Shown here: positions 50,054 through 59,352 of the stretch, in pieces
Layout of the letters: the number at the start of each line of letters is the position of its first letter
How positions within the stretch are numbered: position 1 is the first letter of the stretch
From: Actinacidiphila guanduensis
GTDB lineage: Bacteria > Actinomycetota > Actinomycetes > Streptomycetales > Streptomycetaceae
Assembly: GCF_900103985.1 (NCBI RefSeq)
Contig: NZ_FNIE01000008.1
Location: 248,001-312,000 of the forward strand
Reading direction: 5' to 3'
Length of the DNA: 64,000 nt
Notes under the pieces: generated by a model
Told to the model about the DNA's origin: nothing
Database searches by the model: none
Seen by the model: the letters and a program-made list of their open reading frames with translations, nothing else
Position numbers and translations under genes: made by a program

Positions 50054-50069
50054 ATCATGGTTGCATGAT
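50054..50069. promoter_or_regulatory. Inverted repeat between facing start codons
   Basis: ATCATG-GTTG-CATGAT lies between the methyltransferase and YnfA start codons and includes the YnfA ATG. It could bind a regulator of both genes, or arise by chance from the two ATGs. Confidence 0.35.
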
Positions 50070-50400
50070 CACCCTGCGTTCCGTCGCCTTGTTCCTGGTC
50101 GCAGCCGTGCTGGAGATCGGCGGCGCCTGGCTTGTCTGGCAGGGCTGGCGCGAGCACCGCGGAATCGGCTGGATCGCGGCGGGCATCGTTTCGCTCGGGC
50201 TGTACGGGTTCGTCGCCACCCTCCAGCCGAGTTCCGACTTCGGCCGCGTCCTGGCCGCCTACGGCGGGGTGTTCGTCGCCGGCTCGCTGGCGTGGGGCAT
50301 GGTGCTGGACGGCTACCGGCCCGACCGCTTCGACGTGGCCGGCGCGGCGGTCTGCCTGCTCGGTGTCGCGATCATCATGTACGCCCCGCGCCGCGGCTGA
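50065..50400 (+). CDS. YnfA family (UPF0060) small multidrug-resistance-like membrane protein
   Basis: The 111-residue protein has four transmembrane helices and the YnfA signature 'LEIGGAWLVWQGWREHRG', then 'GLYGFVATLQPSSDFGRVLAAYGGVFVAGSLAWG' and 'DRFDVAGAAVCLLGVAIIMYAPR'. These proteins belong to the small multidrug-resistance/EamA-type transporter superfamily and are thought to export cationic compounds. No ribosome site lies before the ATG and the methyltransferase starts 13 bp away on the other strand, so translation may be leaderless. Confidence 0.85.
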   Translation: MITLRSVALFLVAAVLEIGGAWLVWQGWREHRGIGWIAAGIVSLGLYGFVATLQPSSDFGRVLAAYGGVFVAGSLAWGMVLDGYRPDRFDVAGAAVCLLGVAIIMYAPRRG

Positions 50401-50437
50401 GCCCGGCCGGGCAGGCCCGAGTCCTGCGGAGAAAAAG

Positions 50438-50446
50438 TTATCCACA
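50438..50446 (+). promoter_or_regulatory. Isolated DnaA box
   Basis: TTATCCACA matches the DnaA consensus and lies 77 bp before the DUF6397-like gene. Together with the box at 26184 it shows that single boxes occur in this region; neither site forms an origin. Confidence 0.4.
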
Positions 50447-50484
50447 GGCCCTCCGTGGGGTGTCGGCGCTTCGCGCTAAGTTCG

Positions 50485-50497
50485 TCACTGTCAGTGA
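50485..50497. promoter_or_regulatory. Inverted repeat upstream of the DUF6397-like gene
   Basis: TCACTG-T-CAGTGA is a perfect 6-bp inverted repeat with a one-base centre, 25 bp before the start at 50523. It is in the expected place for an operator or regulator site; the regulator is unknown. Confidence 0.45.
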
Positions 50498-50522
50498 TCG
50501 AGCAATGCGAGGAGTGAGGAAA

Positions 50523-51815
50523 ATGAGTACGACACGGCAGCGGAAGCAGTCCCGGCGGAGCGCGGTGGTGCCCGCGAGGACATCGGCGCCCGTGAAAGCG
50601 GTCGAGATGGTCTCCCTCGGGCAGGCACGGGAGACCCTGGGGCTGGGCTTGGAGGAGTTCGACCTCGCCCTGCAGCTCGGCGAGGTCCCGGCGGTCGGCT
50701 GCGGGCCCCACACATGGAAGGTGCCGGCGGGCGAGGTGGAGCGGCTGTGCGCGGAGCCGGGCCATCCGCAGCCCCTGCTGGAGCGGATCCGCCTGATCGG
50801 CTCCGCCGAGGCGGCCAAGATCCTCGGAGTGGGCAGGGAGCGGTTCGTCCGGCTCGCGAAGGCCGGCTTCGTCCGCCCGGCCCGCTGGTACGTCAACCGG
50901 TACCGGGCACTGGTGTGGCTGTATCCCGCGCACGAGGTGCCACAGCTGGCCGAGGAGCACCCGGCCCTGCTGCATCGGCCGCTGCCGGCGGGCCTGCGCG
51001 AGGCGGTGGCGGCAGGCGAGGACCAGCGGGCCCGCGGCTGGCGCTCCCGGCGCGTCGCCCAGCTGGTGCGTGACGCCTACGACGCGTGGGAGGAGGCCGC
51101 CGTATGGGCGGCCCTGCTCGGCCCCGAGGCGCTCGACACCGCGGTGCCCGACGTCTCCGAGCGGGCCCATCTGCGCCGACTGCGCGGCACCCTCCCGCCG
51201 GGCCGGACCGGGCTTGCCACCCCCGAGCAGATCCGGAAGCTCACCACGGCCGACCATCCCGACGAGATCACGCTGGCTCTCTTCGCCCTGGCCGACGCCC
51301 TGCGCAGGGCCAGGGCGGAGCGTCCGGCACCGGCCCCCGCAGCAGTCCCGGCCGGGCCCGACCGCCAGGGAAGTCCCGGCCTCGCGCCCCCGCCGATCGC
51401 GGGCACGGCGCGGGCCCATCCGCTCGCCGCGGCCGGCCCGAGCGGGACCCTGTTCGCGGTCCCTGTCCCGGCTCCGGCGCCCCGGCCCGCTCCCGCGGCG
51501 CCGCAGACGCTGCCGACGGAGGAAGTGCCGCTCCCGGCCGGGCCCGAAGCGCCCGTCCGCACCCCCGCTCGCGCGCCCGCCCACATCCCGGCCCGGGTTC
51601 CGGCCCATGCCGCGCCGCGGCCCGGGCACGGGCGGCGGCTGCTCCACCTGCTGGGCCGCGGCCGCAGATCAGGCCGGGCGGCGCCGGCGGGGCGCGGTGG
51701 GCACGAGTCCGCCGGTCCCGGTCACAGCTCGCCGACGTCGGTGACGCGGACGACCGCCCGGCCCTCCTCGTCGGAGGCGGCCAGGTCCACTTCGGCGGAA
51801 ATGCCCCAGCCATGA
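50523..51815 (+). CDS. DUF6397-like protein with Pro/Ala-rich tail
   Basis: The 430-residue protein resembles the streptomycete DUF6397 family: an N-terminal 'VSLGQARETLGLGLEEFDLALQLGEV' unit, then a second similar unit 'LIGSAEAAKILGVGRERFVRLAKAGFV', each suggesting a small winged-helix or MerR-like DNA-binding fold. The middle ('HLRRLRGTLPPGRTGLATPEQI') is helical and the last 170 residues are Pro/Ala-rich. GAGGAG and GAGGA precede the ATG. The C-terminus overlaps the convergent helicase gene by 94 bp, so the last 30 codons should be checked. Role unknown. Confidence 0.65.
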   Translation: MSTTRQRKQSRRSAVVPARTSAPVKAVEMVSLGQARETLGLGLEEFDLALQLGEVPAVGCGPHTWKVPAGEVERLCAEPGHPQPLLERIRLIGSAEAAKILGVGRERFVRLAKAGFVRPARWYVNRYRALVWLYPAHEVPQLAEEHPALLHRPLPAGLREAVAAGEDQRARGWRSRRVAQLVRDAYDAWEEAAVWAALLGPEALDTAVPDVSERAHLRRLRGTLPPGRTGLATPEQIRKLTTADHPDEITLALFALADALRRARAERPAPAPAAVPAGPDRQGSPGLAPPPIAGTARAHPLAAAGPSGTLFAVPVPAPAPRPAPAAPQTLPTEEVPLPAGPEAPVRTPARAPAHIPARVPAHAAPRPGHGRRLLHLLGRGRRSGRAAPAGRGGHESAGPGHSSPTSVTRTTARPSSSEAARSTSAEMPQP

Positions 51816-54235
51816 TCGCCCTCGGGGTCGGCGAACGTCTGCCGCACCTGCCACAGGCCCTTCGCCGGCTGCTCCTCGATGAGCAGCAGCTTGGGACCGC
51901 GGGCGTCGGGCCCGGTGCCGAGGTCGTCGTACTCCTCCCAGTAGGCGTCCATGGCGTCGGCCCAGGCGTCGGCGTCCCACCCGGACTCCCCGTCCAGCTC
52001 GCCGAGTTGGTCGTACTTCTCCAGCGCGGCCAGCTCGACCCGCCGGAAGAGGGCGTTGCGCACCAGCACCCGGAAGGCCCGCGCGTTGGCCGTGACCGGC
52101 TTGACCTGGTCGGCGCGCTCGGCCGCCTCCTCGGCGGTCTCCTCCTCGGGGTTGGCCAGCTGCTCCCACTCGTCGAGCAGGCTGGAGTCCACCTGGCGTA
52201 CGAGTTCGCCGAGCCAGGCGGTCAGGTCCTGGAAGTCCTCGGACTTCAGGTCGTCCGGCACGGTGTGGTCCAGCGCCTTGTACGCGCCCGCGAGGTAGCG
52301 CAGCACGATGCCCTCGGTCCTGGCCAGTTCGTAGAAGGAGACGAACTCCGAGAAGGTCATCGCCCGCTCGTACATGTCCCGCACCACGGACTTCGGCGAG
52401 ACGGGGTGGTCGCCCACCCACGGGTGGCTCCTGCGGTAGACGCCGTAGGCGTGCACCAGCAGCTCCTCCAGCGGCTTGGGATAGGAGACCTCCTGGAGCC
52501 GCTCCATCCGCTCCTCGTACTCCAGCCCGTCGGCCTTCATGGCCGCCACCGCGTCGCCGCGCGCCTTGTTCTGTTGGGCGGCCAGGATCTGCCGCGGGTC
52601 GTCCAGCGTGGACTCCACCACCGAGACCATGTCCAGCGCGTAGGAGGGGGACTCGGGGTCGAGCAGGTCGAAGGAGGCCAGCGCGAAGGTGGACAGCGGC
52701 TGGTTGAGCGCGAAGTCCTGCTGCAGGTCCACGGTGAGGCGCACGATCCTGCCCTCGGCGTCCGGGGTCTCCAGCCGCTCCACCACGCCGCCGTCCAGCA
52801 GCGAGCGGTAGATGGCGATGGCCCGCCGGATGTGCCGCAGCTGGGAGCGTCGGTCCTCGTGGTTGTCCTCCAGCAGCCGCCGCATGGCCTCGAAGGCGTT
52901 GCCCGGCCGGGCGATCACCGACAGCAGCATCGCGTGGGTGACGCGGAAGCGCGACGTCAGCGGCTCGGGCTCGGAGGCGATCAGCTTCTCGAAGGTGTTC
53001 TGCCCCCAGCTGACGAAGCCCTCGGGTGCTTTCTTGCGTACCACCTTGCGGCGCTTCTTCGGGTCGTCACCGGCCTTCGCCAGCGCCTTCTCGTTCTCGA
53101 TCACGTGCTCGGGCGCCTGGGCGACGACGAACCCGGCGGTGTCGAAGCCGGCCCGGCCCGCCCGGCCGGCGATCTGGTGGAATTCGCGGGCCCGCAGCAC
53201 CCGCACCCGCTGCCCGTCGTACTTCGTCAGCGCGGTGAACAGCACCGTGCGGATCGGCACGTTGACGCCGACGCCGAGGGTGTCGGTGCCGCAGATCACC
53301 TTCAGCAGGCCGGCCTGCGCGAGCTTCTCCACCAGCCGCCGGTACTTCGGCAGCATGCCGGCGTGGTGGACGCCGATGCCGTGCCGCACGTAGCGCGAGA
53401 GGTTGCGGCCGAAGGCGGTGGTGAAGCGGAAGTTGCCGATGACGTCGGCGATGGCGTCCTTCTCGGCCCGCGAGCACATGTTGATGCTCATCAGCGCCTG
53501 CGCCCGCTCCACCGCCGCGGCCTGCGTGAAGTGCACGATGTAGACGGGGGACTGGCGGGTCTCCAGCAGTTCGGTGAGGGTCTCGGTGAGCGGCGTGCTG
53601 CGGTACTCGTAGCTCAGCGGGACCGGCCGGGTCGCCGAGCGCACCACCGCGGTGGGCCGCCCCGTGCGCCGGGTGAGGTCCTCCTCGAAGCGGGACACGT
53701 CGCCGAGCGTCGCCGACATCAGCAGGAACTGCGCCTGCGGCAGCTCCAGCAGCGGGATCTGCCAGGCCCAGCCGCGGTCCGGCTCGGCGTAGAAGTGGAA
53801 CTCGTCCATGACGACCTGCCCCACGTCGGCGTCCTTGCCGTCACGCAGCGCGATGGAGGCGAGCACCTCGGCAGTGCAGCAGATCACGGGGGCGTCCGGG
53901 TTGACCGAGGCGTCGCCGGTGAGCATCCCGACGTTCTCGGTGCCGAAGAGCTTGCACAGGTCGAAGAACTTCTCCGAGACCAGTGCCTTGATGGGCGCGG
54001 TGTAGAAGGTCACCTCGTCGCGGGCGAGCGCGGCGAAGTGCGCGCCCGCGGCGACCAGGCTCTTGCCCGACCCGGTCGGGGTGGACAGGATCACGTTCGC
54101 TTCCGAGACCACCTCGATCAGCGCCTCCTCCTGGGCCGGGTAGAGGGTGATGCCCTGGCCCTCGGCCCACGTCGAAAAGGCTTCGAAGAGGGCGTCGGGA
54201 TCGGCGTCGGACGGCAGCTGATCGATAAGGGTCAC
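51722..54235 (-). CDS. DEAD/DEAH-box helicase with C-terminal DUF3516-like region
   Basis: The 837-residue helicase has Walker A TPTGSGKS (about residue 50), 'FYTAPIKALVSEKFFDLC', the DEAD-like box MDEFHFYAE, 'LLMSATLGDVSRFE', and motif VI HQIAGRAGRAGFD. The C-terminal 400 residues fit the DUF3516-type domain. Ski2-like helicases of this sort act on RNA; the exact substrate is unknown. The start is the GTG giving VTLIDQLPSDADP, which immediately follows GGAGGGG. It is convergent with the DUF6397-like gene, overlapping by 94 bp. Confidence 0.87.
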   Translation of the reverse strand: MTLIDQLPSDADPDALFEAFSTWAEGQGITLYPAQEEALIEVVSEANVILSTPTGSGKSLVAAGAHFAALARDEVTFYTAPIKALVSEKFFDLCKLFGTENVGMLTGDASVNPDAPVICCTAEVLASIALRDGKDADVGQVVMDEFHFYAEPDRGWAWQIPLLELPQAQFLLMSATLGDVSRFEEDLTRRTGRPTAVVRSATRPVPLSYEYRSTPLTETLTELLETRQSPVYIVHFTQAAAVERAQALMSINMCSRAEKDAIADVIGNFRFTTAFGRNLSRYVRHGIGVHHAGMLPKYRRLVEKLAQAGLLKVICGTDTLGVGVNVPIRTVLFTALTKYDGQRVRVLRAREFHQIAGRAGRAGFDTAGFVVAQAPEHVIENEKALAKAGDDPKKRRKVVRKKAPEGFVSWGQNTFEKLIASEPEPLTSRFRVTHAMLLSVIARPGNAFEAMRRLLEDNHEDRRSQLRHIRRAIAIYRSLLDGGVVERLETPDAEGRIVRLTVDLQQDFALNQPLSTFALASFDLLDPESPSYALDMVSVVESTLDDPRQILAAQQNKARGDAVAAMKADGLEYEERMERLQEVSYPKPLEELLVHAYGVYRRSHPWVGDHPVSPKSVVRDMYERAMTFSEFVSFYELARTEGIVLRYLAGAYKALDHTVPDDLKSEDFQDLTAWLGELVRQVDSSLLDEWEQLANPEEETAEEAAERADQVKPVTANARAFRVLVRNALFRRVELAALEKYDQLGELDGESGWDADAWADAMDAYWEEYDDLGTGPDARGPKLLLIEEQPAKGLWQVRQTFADPEGDHGWGISAEVDLAASDEEGRAVVRVTDVGEL

Positions 54236-54368
54236 CCCTCCATCTTGCCCGTCCCCGCTCCCGCGGGTGGAACCGGAGGAGAAGCCGATGATCACCAGCG
54301 GTAGGGTGTGCGCTCGACACGGGGTCAACTCCGCCACCGGGCGGCCGAATCGGGGGGACTGCACCACC

Positions 54369-55163
54369 ATGATGGGACCAGCGCACTCACTGTCGGGGGC
54401 GACTGCCTGGCTGGCCGTCGGCGCCGTCGCGTCGGGCCTGGGCGACCCGATGCCCTGGCCGACGCTCGTCGTCGGCGCGCTGATCTGCGCGGGTGCGGCG
54501 CTCGCCCCGGACCTGGACCACCAGGCGGCGACCATCTCCCGCGCCTTCGGCCCCCTGTCCCGGCTGGCCTGCAAGATCATCGACGGACTCGCCCACGCCA
54601 CCTACCGCAGCACGCGCAAGACGGGCGACCCGCGGCGCTCCGGCGGCCACCGCACCCTGACCCACACCTGGCCCTGGGCCGTGCTGCTCGGCGCCGGCTG
54701 CTCGGCCGCCGCCGTCTACGGCGGCCGCTGGGCAGTGCTGGCGATCCTCTTCGTGCACATGGTGCTCGCGGTCGAGGGCCTGCTGTGGCGGCAGGCCCGC
54801 GTCTCCAGCGACGTGCTGGTCTGGCTGCTCGGCGCGACCAGCGCCTGGATGCTCGCCGATGTGCTGGACGACCCGGGCAACGGCAAGGCGTGGCTGTTCA
54901 CCCAGCCCGGCCAGCACTACCTGTGGATCGGCATGCCGATCGTCCTGGGCGCGCTGGTGCACTGCGTCGGGGACGCCCTGACCGTGTCCGGCTGCCCGAT
55001 CCTGTGGCCGATACCGATCGGCCGCAGGCGCTGGTACCCGGTGGGGCCGCCGAAGTTCATGCGGTTCCGGGCCGGCAGCTGGGTGGAGGTCAAGGTGCTC
55101 ACGCCCGCGTTCTTCGTGATAGGCGGAGCGAGCGCCCTGGGCGCGCTGGGCGTCTTCAGCTAG
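54369..55163 (+). CDS. Metal-dependent hydrolase-like membrane protein (YdjM/DUF457-like)
   Basis: The 264-residue protein has several membrane spans and the YdjM/LexA-binding-inner-membrane-associated hydrolase signature: 'GPAHSLSGATAWLAVG', 'ALAPDLDHQAATISR', and 'GGHRTLTHTWPWAVLLG'. His and Asp residues in these motifs form the presumed metal site. The second half adds two more spans and an unusual basic loop 'PIGRRRWYPVGPP'. ATG at 54369. It stands alone and divergent from the helicase. The substrate is unknown. Confidence 0.82.
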   Translation: MMGPAHSLSGATAWLAVGAVASGLGDPMPWPTLVVGALICAGAALAPDLDHQAATISRAFGPLSRLACKIIDGLAHATYRSTRKTGDPRRSGGHRTLTHTWPWAVLLGAGCSAAAVYGGRWAVLAILFVHMVLAVEGLLWRQARVSSDVLVWLLGATSAWMLADVLDDPGNGKAWLFTQPGQHYLWIGMPIVLGALVHCVGDALTVSGCPILWPIPIGRRRWYPVGPPKFMRFRAGSWVEVKVLTPAFFVIGGASALGALGVFS

Positions 55164-55193
55164 CCCGCCCTCCACGCCGGTGCCGGGCGCGGC

Positions 55194-56975
55194 TCAGCCG
55201 TGCCAGGAGCGCCACAGGGCGGCATAGGCGCCGTCGGCGGCGACGAGCTCGTGGTGGCTGCCGAGTTCGCTGATCCGGCCCTCCTCGACCACGGCGATGA
55301 CGTCGGCGTCGTGGGCGGTGTGCAGGCGGTGCGCGATGGCGACCACCGTGCGGCCGTCCAGGACCCGGGCGAGCGAGCGTTCCAGGTGCCGGGCCGCCCG
55401 CGGGTCGAGCAGCGAGGTCGCCTCGTCCAGCACCAGCGTGTGCGGGTCGGCGAGCACCAGGCGGGCCAGGGCCAGCTGCTGGGCCTGGGCCGGGGTGAGC
55501 GACACTCCGCCGGAGCCGACCTCGGTGTCCAGCCCCTGGCCGAGTGCCCGCGCCCACTCCTCGGCGTCGACCGCCCGCAGCGCCTGCCACAGCTCCTGCG
55601 GCCCGGCGTCGGCGCGGGCCAGCCGAAGGTTGTCGCGCAGGGTGCCGACGAAGACGTGGTGCTCCTGGTTGACCAGGGCGACGTGCTCGCGGACACGCTC
55701 GGCGGGCATGCGGGCCAGCGCGGCACCGCCCAGGGTGACCTCGCCGGTGCGCGGGGCGTAGATGCCGGCCAGCAGCCGCCCGAGGGTGGACTTGCCCGCG
55801 CCCGAGGGGCCCACCAGGGCGATCCGGGTGCCCGGCGGCACGCTGAGGGTGACCTCGTGCAGGACGTCCGTCCCGCTGCGGTAGCCGAAGCGCACCCGGT
55901 CGGCGGCGACATGGCGGCCGGCGGGGGAGAGCGAGGCGTCGCCGCCGTCCACGGCGATCTCGCGTACCCCCACCAGGCGGGCCAGCGACGCCTGGGCGGT
56001 CTGCAACTCGTCGTACCAGCGCAGCATCAGCCCGATGGGGTCCACCAGCATCTGGGCGAACAGCGCGCCGGTGGTGAGCCGGCCGGGCGTGATCCACCCG
56101 TGCAGGGCGAAGGCGCCGCCGATCATCAGGACCGAGGTGAGGATCACGACATGGGTCAGGTTGACCACCGGGAAGAGCACGCTGCGCAGCCACAGGGTGC
56201 GCCGCGACCAGCCGACCCAGCGGCTCAGGTGGCGCCGGGACAGCTCCTCGCGGCGAGCGCCCAGACCGTGCGCCTCAATGGTGCGGCTCGCGTCCACGGA
56301 CTCGGCGAGCGCGGCGGACACCGCGGCGTAGGAGGCGACCTCCGAGCGGTAGGCGCTCGGAGCGCGCCTGAAGTACCAGCGGCAGCCGGCGATCAGCAGC
56401 GGGGCAGCGACGAGTACCGACAGCGCGAGCAGCGGTGAGGTCACGGCGAGGGCGCCGAGCAGCAGCAGCGCCCACAGCACCGCCACGGCCAGCTCCGGCA
56501 CCGCCTCGCGCATTGCCTCCGACAGCCGGTCGACGTCCGTGGTGATCCGCGAGAGCAGATCACCGGTGCCGGCCCGCTCCAGGACGCCCGGCGGCAGGGC
56601 GACGGCGCGCACGAGGAAGTCCTCGCGCAGGTCGGCGAGCATCTGCTCGCCCAGGATCGCCCCGCGCAGCCGGACCAGACGCACGAAGTACGCCTGCACG
56701 ACCAGCGCGGCCAGGAAGATGCCGACGGTGCGGGTGAGGTGGATGTCGCGGTGGCCCTCGGACAGGTTCTGCACGAGGGTGCCGAGCAGGTAGGGGCCGG
56801 CGGTCGAGGCGATCACGGCGCCGGCGTTGGCCGCGAGCAGCAGGGCGAAGGCGCCCCGGTGGCGGCGGGCGAGCTCGCGCACGTAGGACCGCACGGTGGC
56901 GGGGGAGCCCACGGGGAGGATCGGGGCCGGCTCCGGCAGCTCCGGGTCGGCCTCCGGCGGTGGTGCGCCGATCAT
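55194..56975 (-). CDS. ABC exporter half, ATPase-competent subunit of a heterodimer
   Basis: The 593-residue half-transporter has a six-helix membrane domain (about 30-330) and an ATPase domain: Walker A GPSGAGKST, Walker B HTLVLDEATSLLD and a switch His in AIAHRL. The signature motif is degenerate: 'VSLTPAQAQQLALARL' in place of LSGGQ. Its partner gene, with the opposite defects, overlaps it by four bases, so together they make one consensus site and one degenerate site. Export substrate unknown. It is the downstream gene of the pair. Confidence 0.87.
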   Translation of the reverse strand: MIGAPPPEADPELPEPAPILPVGSPATVRSYVRELARRHRGAFALLLAANAGAVIASTAGPYLLGTLVQNLSEGHRDIHLTRTVGIFLAALVVQAYFVRLVRLRGAILGEQMLADLREDFLVRAVALPPGVLERAGTGDLLSRITTDVDRLSEAMREAVPELAVAVLWALLLLGALAVTSPLLALSVLVAAPLLIAGCRWYFRRAPSAYRSEVASYAAVSAALAESVDASRTIEAHGLGARREELSRRHLSRWVGWSRRTLWLRSVLFPVVNLTHVVILTSVLMIGGAFALHGWITPGRLTTGALFAQMLVDPIGLMLRWYDELQTAQASLARLVGVREIAVDGGDASLSPAGRHVAADRVRFGYRSGTDVLHEVTLSVPPGTRIALVGPSGAGKSTLGRLLAGIYAPRTGEVTLGGAALARMPAERVREHVALVNQEHHVFVGTLRDNLRLARADAGPQELWQALRAVDAEEWARALGQGLDTEVGSGGVSLTPAQAQQLALARLVLADPHTLVLDEATSLLDPRAARHLERSLARVLDGRTVVAIAHRLHTAHDADVIAVVEEGRISELGSHHELVAADGAYAALWRSWHG

Positions 56976-58954
56976 GCGGTCTCCTCCGCGAGGTCTGTGT
57001 GCGCCGGGTCCGCCGTTTCGCCCGGCGCCGGCTCGTCGTCCGACGAACGGGTGACGACGGCCCGGTAGCCGGTATGGGTGGCGAGCAGGTCGTGGTGGCG
57101 GCCCGTCGCCGCGACCCGGCCGCCGTCGACGAAGACGACGAGGTCCGCCCGGTCGAGCACGAGCGGGCTGGAGGTGAACACCACCGTCGTACGGCCCGCA
57201 CGCACCTGCTTCAGGCCGTGGGCGATCCGCGCCTCGGTGTGGGCGTCGACCGCGGACGTCGGCTCGTCGAGCACCAGGACCTGCGGATCGGCGACGAGCG
57301 AGCGGGCCAGCGCCAGTCGCTGCCGCTGGCCGCCCGAGAGGGATCTGCCGCGCTCCAGGATGTGCGCCCGCATCACATCGCCCGATGCCGCGTCACGACC
57401 CGTCAGCGTCCGGGAGAGCGCCTCCAGGACGTCGTCGCACTGCGCCGCCCGAAGGGCCTCGCCGGGGGTGACGCGGCCGGAGCGGGGCACGTCGAGCAGG
57501 TCGGCGAGGGTGCCGGACAGCAGCACCGGGTCCTTGTCGTGGACGAGGACGGCGCGCCGCGCCGATGCCAGGGGCAGGGCGTCGAGTTCGCGGCCGTCCA
57601 GCAGGACCGACGGCCGGCCGCCGGCGTCCGGGGCGTGCCCGCCCAGCCGGTCGGCCAAGCGCCCGGCGACGTCCGGATCGCCGCAGACCACGGCCGTCAG
57701 CAGCCCGGCCGGCGCGCGCAGCCCGGTCGAGGGGTCCGCCAACTCGCCCGAGGGCGCGGCAGGTTCGCCCGCCGCCGGGTCCACGTCGGCGGCCGAGCGC
57801 GAGGGCCCGTCACCTGGTGCACCCGGGCCCGGGCGGGCGGCCGGGCCCGGAACGAAGGGCGCCCCCGCCGCCGACTCCGCCGCTCCGGCCGTAGCCCGCT
57901 CCGGCTCACCGGCCTCCTCGAAGGCGCGCGCGTCCCCCTGCCCGGCCGGCCCGTCCGCCCGTCGCAGCGCCAGCAGCCGCGCCGCCCGCCTCGCCGAAGG
58001 GCGCGAGAAGGACCAGGCCATGGCGATCTCCTGGAACCGCTGCAGCGGGAAGAAGAGGAAGGACACCGCGCCGTACACCGTGACGAGCCCGCCCACGGGG
58101 ATGTCGCCGCTGAGCGCGAGCCGCGCCCCGTACCAGGCGACGGCAACCAGCAGCAGCCCCGGAAGGGCCACTTGGACCATCGAGATCAGCGCCCACATCC
58201 GGGCGCTGTGCACCGCCGCCCGGCGCACCTCTTGCGACATCCGCCGGTAGCGTTCGAGGAACAGCTCCTCGCCGCCGATGCCGCGCAGCACCCGCAGGCC
58301 CGCCACCGTGTCCGAGGCCAGCTCCGTGGCCCGCCCCGACTTCTCCCGCTGGACGTCCGCCCGGCGGGTGGCCGCGGGGAGGAGCGGGAGCACCGACAAG
58401 GCGAGCAGCGGCACCGAGGCGGCGACGACGATGCCGAGCGCCGGCTCGTACACCAGCAGGGCGACCGCGACGCCGAGCGTGGCGAGCACCGCGGAGCCGA
58501 AGCGGGCCAGCGCCTCGACGAACCAGCTGATCTTCTCCACGTCACCGGTGCTGACCGCGACCACCTCGCCCGCCGCCACCTGCCGGCCGAGCACCGCGCC
58601 GAGCTCGACGGTCTTGCGGGCCAGGAGTTGCTGCATCCGGGTGGTGGCGCTGATCCAGTTGCCCACCGCGGTGCGGTGCAGCATGGTGTCGCCGAGCGCG
58701 GTGAGCAGGCCGAGCAGCAGCATCGCCGCGCCGCACAGCGCCAGCCGGGTCCCCGAGCGGTCGATCACCGCCTGCACCGCGACTCCCACGGCGGCCGGGA
58801 AGCAGGCCACCGCGGCCATGTGCAAGGTGCCCCAAGCGGTCGAGGCCAGCTGACCGCGCCACTGACGCAGCTCCAGCCACAGCAGCAGACGGAAGCCGGA
58901 CCGCGCGTCGGGCTCACCCGGGTCGGCGTGGGGAAGGCTGCGGAGCGAGGGCAT
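56972..58954 (-). CDS. ABC exporter half with degenerate Walker A and H-loop
   Basis: This 660-residue half-transporter has membrane helices from about residue 40 to 310, a long Ala/Gly/Pro-rich linker (about 330-420) and an ATPase domain that keeps the LSGGQRQRLALARSL signature and Walker B VLVLDEPTSAVDAHTE. Walker A is replaced by CGDPDVAGRLADRL without the Gly-Lys-Ser/Thr core, and the switch His is lost (VVFTSSPLVLD). ATG at 58954 is preferred; a TTG further upstream is possible. It forms an operon with the next gene through an ATGA overlap. Confidence 0.87.
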   Translation of the reverse strand: MPSLRSLPHADPGEPDARSGFRLLLWLELRQWRGQLASTAWGTLHMAAVACFPAAVGVAVQAVIDRSGTRLALCGAAMLLLGLLTALGDTMLHRTAVGNWISATTRMQQLLARKTVELGAVLGRQVAAGEVVAVSTGDVEKISWFVEALARFGSAVLATLGVAVALLVYEPALGIVVAASVPLLALSVLPLLPAATRRADVQREKSGRATELASDTVAGLRVLRGIGGEELFLERYRRMSQEVRRAAVHSARMWALISMVQVALPGLLLVAVAWYGARLALSGDIPVGGLVTVYGAVSFLFFPLQRFQEIAMAWSFSRPSARRAARLLALRRADGPAGQGDARAFEEAGEPERATAGAAESAAGAPFVPGPAARPGPGAPGDGPSRSAADVDPAAGEPAAPSGELADPSTGLRAPAGLLTAVVCGDPDVAGRLADRLGGHAPDAGGRPSVLLDGRELDALPLASARRAVLVHDKDPVLLSGTLADLLDVPRSGRVTPGEALRAAQCDDVLEALSRTLTGRDAASGDVMRAHILERGRSLSGGQRQRLALARSLVADPQVLVLDEPTSAVDAHTEARIAHGLKQVRAGRTTVVFTSSPLVLDRADLVVFVDGGRVAATGRHHDLLATHTGYRAVVTRSSDDEPAPGETADPAHTDLAEETA

Positions 58955-59352
58955 GGCGTCCTGGTTTCCGGTGGCGGCGGGATGCGGCAACGGGCAGCAG
59001 AAGGCAGGGCGATACCCGGATAAACCATGCCGGGACCGACCGCGAACCGTGCAAGGTTCCTAGGATTCCGCCCCGAGGGGCAAACGGTTTTCCGTAGCCG
59101 TAGCGGCTCCCCCCTGCGCTGCCGCCGAAGGCCCGGCCCCCCGGCGGCAGCCGCGCCTTCGGCGGCACGGCAACTCCTTGCGGTAACCCCCGGAAACTTC
59201 TTCCGGCGCCCGTATTGACGTGCCCACGTCGCCAGGGGCACGCTCCTGGGCGGAGCCCCGGGGGACCGCGGGGCTCCCCACTCCCCGTGGCGGCCCGGCG
59301 CGTGGCTGCCTTCGAGGGCATCTGTGCTGCCCGCCTCCCGAAGGAGCCGCCC
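58955..59352. other. Divergent intergenic region, ABC exporter/alpha-amylase
   Basis: Holds the promoter side of the exporter operon on the left, a GCCCCGAGGGGC palindrome at 59070-59081, the inverted repeat and promoter of the amylase on the right. No supported frame. Confidence 0.5.
59190..59244 (+). promoter_or_regulatory. Candidate alpha-amylase promoter and operator
   Basis: CCGGAA-ACTTC-TTCCGG (59190-59206) is a perfect inverted repeat just upstream of TTGACG (59215-59220) and CACGCT (59239-59244), 18 bp apart. GTGCCC (59220-59225) and GGGCAC (59236-59241) lie across the spacer. This differs from the usual MalR-type CTTGCAG sites of amylase genes. Confidence 0.45.
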
